From assembly GCA_964577825.1 (NCBI GenBank), contig CAZOBJ010000027.1, positions 1-35,436 on the forward strand: a stretch of 35,436 nucleotides of DNA, read 5' to 3'. Below are positions 25,863 to 34,193 of this stretch, piece by piece. Origin of the DNA: CAZOBJ01 sp964577825 (GTDB lineage Bacteria; Planctomycetota; SZUA-567; JAFGNG01). Under the pieces are notes generated by a model, which had not been told where the DNA came from, did not search any database, and was given only the letters and a program-made list of their open reading frames with translations. Each line of letters starts with the position of its first letter. The stretch's first letter is position 1. A program made the translations under genes and the position numbers.

Positions 25863-27089
25863 TTACTTCGCCGCGGTGTAGCAGTGGTAGGTGCGCGCGG
25901 CCTCGAGCTTGAGGAGCGCGGCCACCGCGTACCCGGAGGTGCGCAGGTGCACGCAGCAGAACGGGAGCCTCTCCCACGGGGTGAGCCCGTAGAAGGCGCC
26001 GGCCACCTCGCTCTTGTCCGTGTCCGGAACCTGCAGGGACAGCAGGTGCGCGCCCGTCGCCGCCAGGGCCTGGCTGTGCACGGGCTCGCCGAGCGCGGCG
26101 TGCAGGTCCGCGAGCTCGATGGCGACCGTGCCGCTCGCGTCTCGGTACACTCGGGGCTCGCCGAACGAGCCGTCCGGGTGCTGCACGGACGCCATCCAGT
26201 CGAGGTAGCGCTTGGTCGCGTCGAGGTACCGCTTCTCTCCGGTGATCGCGTACGCCTTGAGCAGGGCCAGGGACGAGAAGTCGTCGTTGTACACGTGGCG
26301 CCGGTCTACGTACCCCCGGGCGTCGGGCTGCGGAGAGACGGGCTCCTGGGCGTCGAAGTCGTAGGTGAGGTTGAGCTCCCCGTCCGGGCGGATGAACGCG
26401 CGCGCAAAGGTGTCCAGCCCCGGCAGGGCCAGGTCCTCGAGCCAGGTCGTCTCGCCCGTGGCCTGGTACAGGTCCAGCAGGAAGGCGAACTCGCCGCCAC
26501 AACAGGATTGCCCCATGGCGCGGCCTTCGGCACGTCGGTTCGGCCACAGCGGAAAGGCGTGGCGCGCGTCGAATCGTTCCTTGCGGAAGCGCTCGGCATA
26601 GACCAGGGCGCGTTCGAGCAGGTCGGGGTCCTGTAGCGGGGCGCTCAGCTTGGTCATGGCCCAGGCGGCCGTGGTCGCGTCGCGGTTGGGGCCGAAGATC
26701 CCGTACCCCGGGATGTCGTGCCAGATGAGCCCGTGGTCCGGGTCGCGCGGGTTGAGGACCTGGAGGAGCTTCAGGTATCCGGCGGCCAGGCGCGCGGACT
26801 CGAGGTATTCCTCATCGCCTGTGCGCTCGTAGAGCATGTGCGCGGCCATGGCCGCGGTGGCCGTGGTCCAGCACACGCTGTACTGGGCGCGGCGCCGCTT
26901 CTTGGCCCCGGGCACGAACCCGACCGAGCTCTTGCCGCGCTTGAACCGCAGAAAGTAGGCCTGCAGGTATCGCCCGCGGTTCGCGTCGTCCACGGCCTGG
27001 ACCTGGTTGCGCAGCATCCACGCGCCGCACCGCAGCGCGGCGTCGCGATACTGCTCCTGGGTGGGCGCGTGCGTCGGCTCCGGGGGCAT
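25863..27089 (-). CDS. Six-hairpin (alpha/alpha-toroid) glycosidase-like protein
   Basis: A 408-residue cytoplasmic protein without a signal peptide. The sequence repeats helical hairpins of the toroid type: WTTATAAMAAHMLYERTGDE, TAAWAMTKLSAPLQD, GEFAFLLDLYQATGETTWLE and LALLKAYAITGEKRYLDATK. The G-D/E-x-x-Y/W-L ends of each pair are typical of six-hairpin glycosidases, GH88/GH105/GH127-like enzymes and D-glucuronyl C5-epimerase-like proteins. Catalytic residues cannot be assigned with confidence. A Cys-rich region (SCCGGEF, PFCCVH) is notable. It follows the DUF3108 gene by 18 bases, so the two are co-transcribed; a role in glycan breakdown or surface-glycan processing is inference. Confidence 0.65.
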   Translation of the reverse strand: MPPEPTHAPTQEQYRDAALRCGAWMLRNQVQAVDDANRGRYLQAYFLRFKRGKSSVGFVPGAKKRRRAQYSVCWTTATAAMAAHMLYERTGDEEYLESARLAAGYLKLLQVLNPRDPDHGLIWHDIPGYGIFGPNRDATTAAWAMTKLSAPLQDPDLLERALVYAERFRKERFDARHAFPLWPNRRAEGRAMGQSCCGGEFAFLLDLYQATGETTWLEDLALPGLDTFARAFIRPDGELNLTYDFDAQEPVSPQPDARGYVDRRHVYNDDFSSLALLKAYAITGEKRYLDATKRYLDWMASVQHPDGSFGEPRVYRDASGTVAIELADLHAALGEPVHSQALAATGAHLLSLQVPDTDKSEVAGAFYGLTPWERLPFCCVHLRTSGYAVAALLKLEAARTYHCYTAAK

Positions 27090-27107
27090 GGTCGGTCCTG
27101 GCTGGGA

Positions 27108-28028
27108 TCAGTCCGACAGGGCGTGGTCGGCGAGCGGGCAGTTCGCCGCGTGGTGCAGGAGCACCTCCACGGCCCCGATCTTGGGAAGCGAGGTGCGGGC
27201 CATGAGCGGGATGCGGGTGTGGCGCTCCACCCACACGCGCGTGGCGCCGCGCGCCACGAACAGGTTCGGCGCGTACGGGCCGCCGGCCGCGCTGTCCTCG
27301 AGCTCGACCACCAAGGCCTCGAACTCGCCGAGGCCCGGCAGGCTGATCCGGTCCACGTGCTTGGCCGTGACCTCCAGGAGGGCGGTCTTGCCCCGGCGGC
27401 CGACCGCGATCTCGCGGGTCTCGCCCGGTTCGAGGGAGAAATGCCGCAGGTAGTAGACCACGGACAGCGGGTCCTGCACCGGTCCCGGGATGGGCCGGGG
27501 CGGGGGCTGCGGAGCGCGCGTCTCCTGGACCTCGGTGCGCACGGGGCGGTAGTACTGGAGGTTGCGGTCGTAGTCGAACTGCACGTAGTCGTTCGCGGTC
27601 GAACCGCCCTCGCGCAGGTCGCGCACGTACAGCACGGACCGGCCGGTGTCCGCGTCCACGTAGCTGCGCACCCGGTCCTCGACGTGGTAGAACGTGCTCA
27701 GGAAGTCGTTGCTCGCGGTCTCCAGGGACAGGTAGTAGGTGGGCCGGCCCGAGACGCTGGTCTTGCGGTTCACGGACAGGGTGGCCTGTCCGGCGGCAAG
27801 GCCCTTCCACTTGATCCCGTAGACCAGGCGCTCGCCGATCTGCGCGACCTGGGCGAGGTCCCGGGCGGGCATGTCCACGTGCGCGAACCGCTGGCGCACG
27901 GTCACGGCCGCGGGCGCCACGTCCGAGTCGCGCCGCGAAGCGGACCCTTCGGCGCCTTCTGCGGCCCACGCCGCGGGCGCGGCCAACCAGAGCGCGATAC
28001 AGAGGCAGGCCCGGAGGCGACCCCTCAC
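27108..28028 (-). CDS. DUF3108 periplasmic protein
   Basis: A 306-residue protein from GTG 28028, chosen for its AAGGAG site; a longer ATG frame to 28082 runs back toward the promoter. A signal peptide (LRACLCIALWLAAPAAWAAE) precedes the DUF3108 fold, visible as GERLVYGIKWKGLAAGQATL, TYYLSLETASNDFLSTFYHV, EDRVRSYVDADT and QDPLSVVYYLR. DUF3108 proteins are predicted periplasmic beta-rich proteins without assigned activity. The C-terminal part (TRVWVERHTRIPLMAR) matches the usual family ending. Promoter TTGACT/TAAGGT lies at 28088-28116. Confidence 0.85.
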   Translation of the reverse strand: MRGRLRACLCIALWLAAPAAWAAEGAEGSASRRDSDVAPAAVTVRQRFAHVDMPARDLAQVAQIGERLVYGIKWKGLAAGQATLSVNRKTSVSGRPTYYLSLETASNDFLSTFYHVEDRVRSYVDADTGRSVLYVRDLREGGSTANDYVQFDYDRNLQYYRPVRTEVQETRAPQPPPRPIPGPVQDPLSVVYYLRHFSLEPGETREIAVGRRGKTALLEVTAKHVDRISLPGLGEFEALVVELEDSAAGGPYAPNLFVARGATRVWVERHTRIPLMARTSLPKIGAVEVLLHHAANCPLADHALSD

Positions 28029-28087
28029 GAAGCTCTCCTTGCGCTGTGCTGTCCGGATCGGTTCCAGACGCCTATGCTGCAACCCCG

Positions 28088-28116
28088 ACCTTATCCAGCC
28101 CCGCAGGGCAAGTCAA
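28088..28116 (-). promoter_or_regulatory. Promoter for the DUF3108 gene
   Basis: On the minus strand: TTGACT (28111-28116), 17-base spacer, TAAGGT (28088-28093), about 60 bases upstream of GTG 28028. Confidence 0.5.
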
Positions 28117-28140
28117 GGGCGGAAATCGCAAGCGTCCTTC

Positions 28141-28156
28141 GCCGCCGACCGGCGGC
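28141..28156 (-). terminator. Possible hairpin terminator after fliN
   Basis: GCCGCC-GACC-GGCGGC lies 37 bases after the fliN stop and before the DUF3108 promoter. The stem is strong but no T-run follows on the minus strand, so termination is uncertain. Confidence 0.3.
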
Positions 28157-28192
28157 CGGCCAAGCGGCGCGGCGCCCGGGGGACGCCGGGGG

Positions 28193-29299
28193 TCAGGATT
28201 CGTCGCGATGCGCGCGGATGGCCTTGCGGGTGAAGATTTCGCGCACCTGGAGGCCGAACCGCTCCCGCACGATCACGGCCTCGCCTCGGCCGATGGTGAT
28301 GCCAGCGGCCTGCAGGTCCAGGGGCTCCTCCGCGGACTTGCGGAACTCGATGATCGCGCCGGGAACCAGGTCCATGATCCGCGACAGGCGCATGGACCGC
28401 TCGGCCACGGTCACGTACACGGGAAGCCGCATCTTCATGATCTGCGCGACGTTGTGGCCCTCGGGACCGGGCGGCGCCTCTGCGGGCGCCTGCGCCACGG
28501 CCGCGGCGGGCACCACGAGCAGGACCTCTGCCTCGGGCAGGCCCTCCACGGTCAGGTCCGCGCGCGCGGCCACGTACTCGCCCGCCTCCAGGGCCTCTGC
28601 GGCCGGGGTCTCGGACAGGTCCACGACCCGCGATTCGCCCGCGTCCACGGCCAGACCGGTGCGGCCCTCGGTGCGCGCGGCCTCCGCGGCCTTGGTCCAC
28701 AAGTCGGCCGCCGCGGCTTGATAGGCCTCCAGGGCCTGGTCGTCGAGCTCGGCCGCCTCCAGGTCCGGCTCGCCGCCTGCGCTTGCCGCCTGCGCGCAGG
28801 CCGCGACCCCGGCCGCAAGCTCGGCGCCCAGCGCCCAGTACGCGGTGCCCGTGCCCGCGCCGCGCCACGCGGCCGAAGAGACCACGTACCGGCCTTCGCC
28901 CCCGCCGAGCACGGCCTCGGGCCCGCCGCGGAGCACGCTGGGCTCTCCGGGCCGGACCGGACGCTTCAGCTCTTCGGTCCAGGCCTGGGCCGCGGCCTGG
29001 AGCATGGCTTTCAGAAGCGCCTGCGCAGCGTCCTCTTCGGCTTCGGCCGCCGGCTGAGCCTCTTCGCCCGCGGCCTCCGGCTCGGCCTGCGACTCGTCGG
29101 CCGGGCCTTGCGCCTGTTGGCCCGGGGTCTCGGGCTCCTGCGCCTCGGCCTCGGCCTCGGGCTGGTCAACGGCCTGGTCGTCCGCGCTCTGGCCCGTGTC
29201 CGCGCCCTGTTCGGGCGAAGGGGTCTGGGCCTCGTCGCTCGCCTCGGGCGGGCGGTCCGGGGCCTCGTCCTGGGAGGGGCCGTCGGCCTGGTCGGGCAT
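28193..29299 (-). CDS. fliN: Flagellar motor switch protein FliN/FliY-type with long acidic N-terminus
   Basis: A 368-residue protein. Residues 1-95 are an Ala/Glu/Gln/Asp-rich low-complexity segment. A middle domain (about 95-275) has no clear match but sits where FliY carries its CheC-like part. The C-terminal ~80 residues are a SpoA/FliN domain: MKMRLPVYVTVAERSMRLSR, DLVPGAIIEFRKSAEEPLDL and IGRGEAVIVRERFGLQVREI. FliN forms the base of the rotor C-ring with FliM. Ordinary FliN is about 100-140 residues, so this is a long, FliY-like form. It starts four bases after the fliM stop, in one operon. Confidence 0.85.
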   Translation of the reverse strand: MPDQADGPSQDEAPDRPPEASDEAQTPSPEQGADTGQSADDQAVDQPEAEAEAQEPETPGQQAQGPADESQAEPEAAGEEAQPAAEAEEDAAQALLKAMLQAAAQAWTEELKRPVRPGEPSVLRGGPEAVLGGGEGRYVVSSAAWRGAGTGTAYWALGAELAAGVAACAQAASAGGEPDLEAAELDDQALEAYQAAAADLWTKAAEAARTEGRTGLAVDAGESRVVDLSETPAAEALEAGEYVAARADLTVEGLPEAEVLLVVPAAAVAQAPAEAPPGPEGHNVAQIMKMRLPVYVTVAERSMRLSRIMDLVPGAIIEFRKSAEEPLDLQAAGITIGRGEAVIVRERFGLQVREIFTRKAIRAHRDES

Positions 29300-29303
29300 G
29301 GGA

Positions 29304-30302
29304 TCAAATCTCCTCGTCGATCGCGGCCCGGCCCACGATGCGCATGGCCTTGCGGCCCTTGCAAACGCCCGGCCGTCCGAGGAACTTGGGCTTGCCGTTC
29401 ACGGTGAGAAGAAGCGGCCCCCGGGCGTCCTTCTCCGTGGTGAGGATGTCGCCGGGCTTGAGGTTCAGGCACTCGCGCAGGGTGATCGAGGTCTGGGCGA
29501 TGTACCCCACCGCCCGGAGCTCGGCGCGCTCCACGCCCTCCTGCATCTGGGTGAAGCTCTCGTCCTCGGCCCCGGCCTTGCGGTAGCTGAACCACGTGCC
29601 GATGGTCGAGAACTTGCTCATCACCGGCTCGATGACCGGGAAGGGGATGCAGAGGTTCAGCATCCCGCTGCACTCGCCCATGCGCAGCTCGAAGCAGACC
29701 AGGATCACCACCTCGTTGGGCGGCACGATCTGCATAAGCTGCGGGTTGGACTCCGTGGCGGTGATTTTGAAGTCGATGTCCAGGATGGTGCTCCAGGTCT
29801 CGCGCAGGTACTCGAGGATCATCTCCAGAATGCGGCTGATCAGGCGCTGCTCGATGATGGTCATGTCCCGCTCGGGGATGTGCACCTCGGCCGACCCGCC
29901 GCCGAGCAGCTTGTCGATGATCGGGAACACGATCGAGGGGTTGATCTCCAGAACCATCTGGTTCTCGAGCGGCTCGCAGGTCATCAGGTTGAAGCACGTG
30001 GGGTTGGGCAGGCTCATGATGAACTCTTGATAGGTGAGCTGCTCGACGGAGGCCATCTTCACGTCCACGATGGTGCGCAGGTACGCGGACAGGCTGGCAC
30101 CCAGCTTGCGCGCGAGCACCTCGTGAAGCATCTCCATGGACCGGATCTGGTCGGTAGACACGCGCTCCGGGCGCTTGAAGTCGTAGACGGCCACTTCCTG
30201 GGCCTGGGGCGTGGGCTCGCCGCCGCCCACGGCCTCCAGGTCGCCCTCGTCCACGGCCGCGAGCAGCGCGTCCACCTCGTTTTGGCTCAGGATGTCGGGC
30301 AT
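29304..30302 (-). CDS. fliM: Flagellar motor switch protein FliM
   Basis: A 332-residue C-ring protein. The N-terminal CheY-binding peptide is intact (ILSQNEVDALLAAV, 4-17). The middle FliM domain has LARKLGASLSAYLRTIVDV, VFPIIDKLLGGGSAE and MTIIEQRLISRILEMIL. The C-terminal SpoA domain begins LRAVGYIAQTSITLRECLNL and ends with KPGDIL and KPKFLGRPGVCKGRKAM. Length is normal. An intact CheY peptide implies chemotactic control. The gene lies six bases after the ftsB-like stop and is followed by fliN four bases on; the three share the sigma-28-like promoter at 30735-30761. Confidence 0.96.
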   Translation of the reverse strand: MPDILSQNEVDALLAAVDEGDLEAVGGGEPTPQAQEVAVYDFKRPERVSTDQIRSMEMLHEVLARKLGASLSAYLRTIVDVKMASVEQLTYQEFIMSLPNPTCFNLMTCEPLENQMVLEINPSIVFPIIDKLLGGGSAEVHIPERDMTIIEQRLISRILEMILEYLRETWSTILDIDFKITATESNPQLMQIVPPNEVVILVCFELRMGECSGMLNLCIPFPVIEPVMSKFSTIGTWFSYRKAGAEDESFTQMQEGVERAELRAVGYIAQTSITLRECLNLKPGDILTTEKDARGPLLLTVNGKPKFLGRPGVCKGRKAMRIVGRAAIDEEI

Positions 30303-30308
30303 GTCAGC

Positions 30309-30653
30309 TCACTCCGGTTCGGTGTCCGGCGGCAGGACGACCAGGTACTCGCCCGGCCGGCCCCAGCCGAGCTGTTCGCGGATGGCGCGCTCCACGGTGG
30401 CCGGTTCGCCGGCCAGGAGCGCATTCGTGCGCCGCTCCATGCGCGCGACGCGGCCTTCCAGGTCCCGGACCTCGGCGCGTAGCGCGGCCTCGCGCGCCCG
30501 GATCCTGTGCAGCCGCGCCCACCCGGGCGCCACGACGCGCGTCCACGCGAGAAGCGCCAGGAGCGAGAAAAGGAGCGCCGCCTCCACGCCCAGGCGCCTG
30601 CGCGCGCGGCTGGGGGCCTCGGCGGAGCCGGCCGCTCGGGGAGCTGAGTCCAT
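30309..30653 (-). CDS. FtsB/DivIC-type septum formation protein
   Basis: A 114-residue protein with a short cytoplasmic tail, one membrane helix (about 25-42, VEAALLFSLLALLAWTRVV), then a coiled coil (about 50-80, REAALRAEVRDLEGRVARME) and a short distal part AIREQLGWGRPGEYLVVLPP. This is the FtsB/DivIC layout; LGWGRPGEYLV matches the family ending (R..LG....GE.....P). FtsB bridges FtsL and FtsQ in the divisome. ATG 30653 is chosen for GAGGG upstream; a longer frame to 30683 is less likely. It is the first gene of the fliM/fliN operon, so a flagellar role for this homologue is also possible. Confidence 0.78.
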   Translation of the reverse strand: MDSAPRAAGSAEAPSRARRRLGVEAALLFSLLALLAWTRVVAPGWARLHRIRAREAALRAEVRDLEGRVARMERRTNALLAGEPATVERAIREQLGWGRPGEYLVVLPPDTEPE

Positions 30654-30734
30654 AGGTCCCTCGCAACACTGGGCCCTGCGCAAGCGTGCGGTGCGGGCCC
30701 GCGGACACGACGTCCGGGTTTCTCCCCTTCCTGT

Positions 30735-30761
30735 ATCGACCAGACGCGTTATCGGTCTTTA
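30735..30761 (-). promoter_or_regulatory. Sigma-28-like promoter for ftsB-fliM-fliN
   Basis: On the minus strand: TAAAGA (30756-30761), 14 bases, GGTCGAT (30735-30741), with TCT before GGTCGAT as at 10516-10542. A second CCGATAA lies within the spacer, immediately after TAAAGA. Confidence 0.55.
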
Positions 30762-30830
30762 GCGTCCCTCGCGCGCGCCGCGGAGTCAAGCCCGGGTCCG
30801 GGCAAAGGGCGCGCACCCGGCGCCAGGCTG

Positions 30831-30859
30831 TTGACCCGGGCCGAACCGGGCCCTAGAAT
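30831..30859 (+). promoter_or_regulatory. Promoter for the 30945 secreted-protein gene
   Basis: TTGACC (30831-30836), 17-base spacer, TAGAAT (30854-30859). It lies about 86 bases before ATG 30945 and rules out the longer in-frame start at 30831. Confidence 0.6.
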
Positions 30860-30944
30860 CGCCTGGTCCGGGCCCGGGCCAGAGCCGAGCGTGTCCACCA
30901 GTGTATGTACGCATCCGGCGTTCGGACCTTTGCAGGAGAATCGC

Positions 30945-33884
30945 ATGGTTTTGCGGGGCAAGGCCCTGGCGGCCGTGGCCGCCGTGCTGGCGGCGGGCCT
31001 GGTCGTCGCCGCATGGGCGTGGCGCGCTGCGCCGCTGGCGGGCGCGCGGCCCTTGCCCAGGTCCGCGCCCGCGCTCGACGCGGCCCGAGCCGCGGATCGT
31101 CCGGGCGAGGACCGGGACTGGGCCCGGTTCAACTACGAGGTTCTCGACGCGGCGTGCGCCGGGGACTTCGACCTCACGACCACGGTCCGCCGCGCGGCCG
31201 AGCCTACGGGTCCGGCGGCCGGGCGCATTCTCGTGCACTTCGCGGACCGAGAGAACTACCTCGCCCTCACGGTGCGCGACCGGGCGGCCGAGCTCGTGCG
31301 CGTCTCGTCGGGCGTGGCCGTGGTGCTCGCGCGCAAGCGGGCCGAGGCAGAGGACGACGCCGCCCTGCCGCCCGGCGAGGAGGTCGACTTTCGGATCAAG
31401 TGGCGCGCGCCGCGGCTCGTGGTGCTGCGCGCGGGGCGGCTTCTCTTCGACGTGCGCGCGCCGGGCATGGCCCCGGGCCGGGCCGGTGTGGGCCGGCCGG
31501 TGGACGGCGGCGTGGAGGTGGCCCGCCCGGTGGTCCAGCCCGTGGCGCCCATCACGGTCACCGATGACTTCATGCGCTCGCCCGGCGATCCGTCGGCCTG
31601 GTCGCCCGCGGGCGAGGGGTGGTCGGTGCGCTCGCTCGAGGCCCCGGCCCGCAGCACCAACGCGTTCGTGTACCAGTGCCGGTCGCGCGCGGGCAGCGTG
31701 TCACTGACCGGCCGCGCGCACTGGGACGCGTACCGGGCCGCGGTGTCCGTGCACGGGCCCCCGAAGGGCGCGATGGGCGTGCTGTTTCACGCCCGGGACG
31801 CGGACAACGGGTACCTTTTGCGCTGGACCGCGCGCGGATACGGCGGCGAGGAGGATGCAGGCGCCCTGACCCTGATGCGGCTCTCGGACGGGGCCCGGAC
31901 CGAGCTCGCGCGCAGGCCCGGCGGGTACGCGCCCGGGCGCTGGTACCGGCTCGAGGTGCTCGCGGGTGAGGGCCGTGCCGTGTGCCGCGTGGACGGCCGG
32001 CTGGCCGTCTGCTATGCGGCGCCGGACCTGTGGGGCGGGCGCGTGGGCCTGTTCGCGCAGGGGCCTCAGGCCGCGGAGTTCGACGACTTCCAGGTGCAGA
32101 CCCACCTGGGCACGTTCGGCAGCGAACAGGAGCCCTCGTCCGAGGCGCGGTGTGTGCGCGGGCGCGCGCCGCGGCTGTTCGGCCGCGCAGGATGGGACGG
32201 GTACGCGTTTGAGGCCTCCCTCGCCTTTGCCCAGTCCGAGCCGCGCACCGCGCGCCTGCTCGCGGCGTACAACGACCCCTTTGACCACGTGGTCTACGAG
32301 GTCACCGGCACGCGCGAGGGCGTCACCCACCACGCGCTGCGCCGCGTGCACGGCGACCCGGACTCGCCCGAGCTTCTCGACGAAGCCGATTTCGGCGACC
32401 AGGGGACCGGCGCCTCCGTGCGCGCGCGCGTGGTCCTCGACCGCGGGGTGGTGACCGCGTCCGTGGACGGCGCTGGCGCGCTCGTGGCCCATGTGGGCCG
32501 GGACGCGGTGGGCCCGGCCGGGCTCGCGCCCGGGCCGGTGGCCTACGCGGACCCGGCGCTGCGCCCGGTGCGCGCGGCCTTGCCCGTGACCGGTGCGAGC
32601 CCGGTGTTCGACGCCGAGGAGCTCATGGCCGCGTGGAGCGCCGCGGCCGCGCAGTGGGACCGCGCGAACAGCCCCGACGAGCGCTACGACCGGGTCTACT
32701 GGCACAAGGCCCTGTTCTTCGGGCCCACGCAGCTCGAGGCGCTCCTGCCCCAGACCGCGCGGCCCGAGGTCGGCGCCGAGCTCGCCCTGTCCGTGGCCAA
32801 GCCCGCCCGCCCCCGCAGCCCGTACAACGGGTACACGTTGCGCTGGCGGCCCGTTCCGCCGGAGGGCGCGGACGTCGCGCTCTTGCGCGCGGGCGAAACC
32901 GTAGCCCGGGCGCGCGTGCCCGGGGCCGACCGCGCGCGCCGGGTGCACCTGCGCCAGGCGGGCGCCATGCTCGTGGGGTATGTGGACGGCCGCGCGGTCC
33001 TGGCCTGGCGCGACCCGCGGCCCCTGGACGGCGAGCGGGTGGCCTTTGCGGTGCGCGGACTCGCCCAGGAGCCCGGACAGGTGACCGCGTTCAACGCGAA
33101 CCTGCGCACGTATTCGTTCAACAGCGCGCCCGTGGACTGGCGCGTGGGCGGCGGGGTGTGGGAGGTCACCAACCGCTGGGAGTGCGACGACCGGTGGGCG
33201 TTCTGGTCGGGCATGCCCCCGGGCACCGCGCTGCGCCGCGCCAACGCGCTGGTGCGAAGCGGCACCGCGCACGGCCGGTGGAAGGCCGACTGCCTGCGCG
33301 ACCAGGTGCGCCGCCTCGCCGACCGGCACGACCGGCACGTGGTGCTGTGGCACAAGCAGGCCCTGCACGGCGACCAGATGGTCGAGGTGTACATGGCCCA
33401 GATGATGGACCGCGCCCGCGGCGAGTACGAGGAGTACATGCGCGACTTCAACGTCACGATCTGCGCGGACGGGCGCGACCTCTCGTCCGGGTACTCGTGC
33501 GTCTTCGGCGGGTGGAAGGACGAACCCCCGGGCCCGCGCAGCGCCATCGTGCGCGCGGGCGAGGTCGTGGCCTCGCAGCCGGGCGCCATCCCGTACGACG
33601 GGCACGTGCACCACCGGTGGGTGCGCGTGCGGGTGGTCAAGCGCGGGGGCCGGATCACGTTCACCGTGCACTCCGAGTACCACGACGTGGGCGAGCGCGA
33701 GCTGTTGCGCCTGACCTACGAGGACCCCGACCCCCTCCAGGGCACGCGCGTGGCCGTGTGGACCTACCGGTGCCCGGTCATGGTGACCCGCGCGCGCGTG
33801 GCCGCCGACCGGATCGGCGCGGCCGAGGACCCGTTCGCCGACCGGCCCGGCAGCACACAGTCCGTGTACGCGCAGGGGCGGTAG
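30945..33884 (+). CDS. Large secreted ConA/LamG-like multidomain protein
   Basis: A 979-residue protein from ATG 30945 (GCAGGAG upstream). An N-terminal helix (about 5-25, ALAAVAAVLAAGLVVAAWAW) acts as signal or anchor. Several jelly-roll-like units follow. One (about 210-385) has VTDDFMRSP, WDAYRAAVSVHGPPKGAMGV, LFHARDADNGYLLRWTARGY, GRWYRLEVLAGEGRAVCRVDG and RVGLFAQGPQAAEFDDFQVQ, the pattern of DUF1080/LamG-type ConA-like folds. A later unit (about 725-1 000 codons into the gene) repeats NGYTLRW and HLRQAGAMLVGYVDGR. No catalytic residues are certain; glycan binding or hydrolysis is inference. The following gene is a clear paralogue. No close family name is recognised. Confidence 0.78.
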   Translation: MVLRGKALAAVAAVLAAGLVVAAWAWRAAPLAGARPLPRSAPALDAARAADRPGEDRDWARFNYEVLDAACAGDFDLTTTVRRAAEPTGPAAGRILVHFADRENYLALTVRDRAAELVRVSSGVAVVLARKRAEAEDDAALPPGEEVDFRIKWRAPRLVVLRAGRLLFDVRAPGMAPGRAGVGRPVDGGVEVARPVVQPVAPITVTDDFMRSPGDPSAWSPAGEGWSVRSLEAPARSTNAFVYQCRSRAGSVSLTGRAHWDAYRAAVSVHGPPKGAMGVLFHARDADNGYLLRWTARGYGGEEDAGALTLMRLSDGARTELARRPGGYAPGRWYRLEVLAGEGRAVCRVDGRLAVCYAAPDLWGGRVGLFAQGPQAAEFDDFQVQTHLGTFGSEQEPSSEARCVRGRAPRLFGRAGWDGYAFEASLAFAQSEPRTARLLAAYNDPFDHVVYEVTGTREGVTHHALRRVHGDPDSPELLDEADFGDQGTGASVRARVVLDRGVVTASVDGAGALVAHVGRDAVGPAGLAPGPVAYADPALRPVRAALPVTGASPVFDAEELMAAWSAAAAQWDRANSPDERYDRVYWHKALFFGPTQLEALLPQTARPEVGAELALSVAKPARPRSPYNGYTLRWRPVPPEGADVALLRAGETVARARVPGADRARRVHLRQAGAMLVGYVDGRAVLAWRDPRPLDGERVAFAVRGLAQEPGQVTAFNANLRTYSFNSAPVDWRVGGGVWEVTNRWECDDRWAFWSGMPPGTALRRANALVRSGTAHGRWKADCLRDQVRRLADRHDRHVVLWHKQALHGDQMVEVYMAQMMDRARGEYEEYMRDFNVTICADGRDLSSGYSCVFGGWKDEPPGPRSAIVRAGEVVASQPGAIPYDGHVHHRWVRVRVVKRGGRITFTVHSEYHDVGERELLRLTYEDPDPLQGTRVAVWTYRCPVMVTRARVAADRIGAAEDPFADRPGSTQSVYAQGR

Positions 33885-33939
33885 GGGGGCGGCTCTCCTC
33901 CCGCGCGGGAATCGGGCGCGCGGGCGCACATTCGTATTG

Positions 33940-33977
33940 TTGTACGGGATCGTTGTACGGGGCCGCGATTCTTGTAC
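33940..33977 (+). promoter_or_regulatory. Three TTGTAC copies, possible operator array
   Basis: TTGTAC occurs at 33940-33945, 33953-33958 and 33972-33977. The first two share the longer GTTGTACGG, 13 bases apart. The third is the -35 element of the promoter for the 34194 gene. Confidence 0.45.
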
Positions 33978-34000
33978 CGGGCCGCGGACCGCGGTAGAAT
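33972..34000 (+). promoter_or_regulatory. Promoter for the second paralogue
   Basis: TTGTAC (33972-33977), 17-base spacer, TAGAAT (33995-34000). The predicted leader is about 185 bases and contains the 64-base tandem repeat. Confidence 0.6.
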
Positions 34001-34020
34001 GGGGCCCGTGAGCGCGGCGC

Positions 34021-34148
34021 GCGCGTGCGCAGCGCTGTGTCGCCCTGGGCGACCTTGGAGAGCCTTACGCCACGGGCGCGGCGCGCGTATGCGGGGCGTT
34101 GCGTGGCTTTGGGCGAGCTCGGATAGCTTTGCGCCGCGGGAGCGGGGC
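34021..34148. repeat. Two imperfect 64-base tandem repeats in the leader
   Basis: 34021-34084 and 34085-34148 align at a 64-base period. Shared anchors include TGGGCGA (34046 and 34110) and a GCC or GCG block followed by CGGG. Several substitutions separate the copies. Both would be transcribed in the leader of the 34194 gene. Confidence 0.55.
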
Positions 34149-34193
34149 GATGCGGCCGCGCGGTTGGTGATCGCAATAGACTGGGAGGAGCGG

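Larger units (their letters stand above)
33885..34193. other. 309-base intergenic region with promoter and repeats
   Basis: No gene is seen. It holds a GC hairpin after the first paralogue (near 33898-33923, without a T-run), three TTGTAC copies, a consensus-like promoter, two imperfect 64-base tandem repeats, and the GGAGGAG site of the next gene. Confidence 0.6.

Noticed and set aside
30831..30944. Upstream in-frame extension of the 30945 gene
   Set aside because: It begins inside the -35 element of the promoter, whereas ATG 30945 has GGAG and a signal-type N-terminus.
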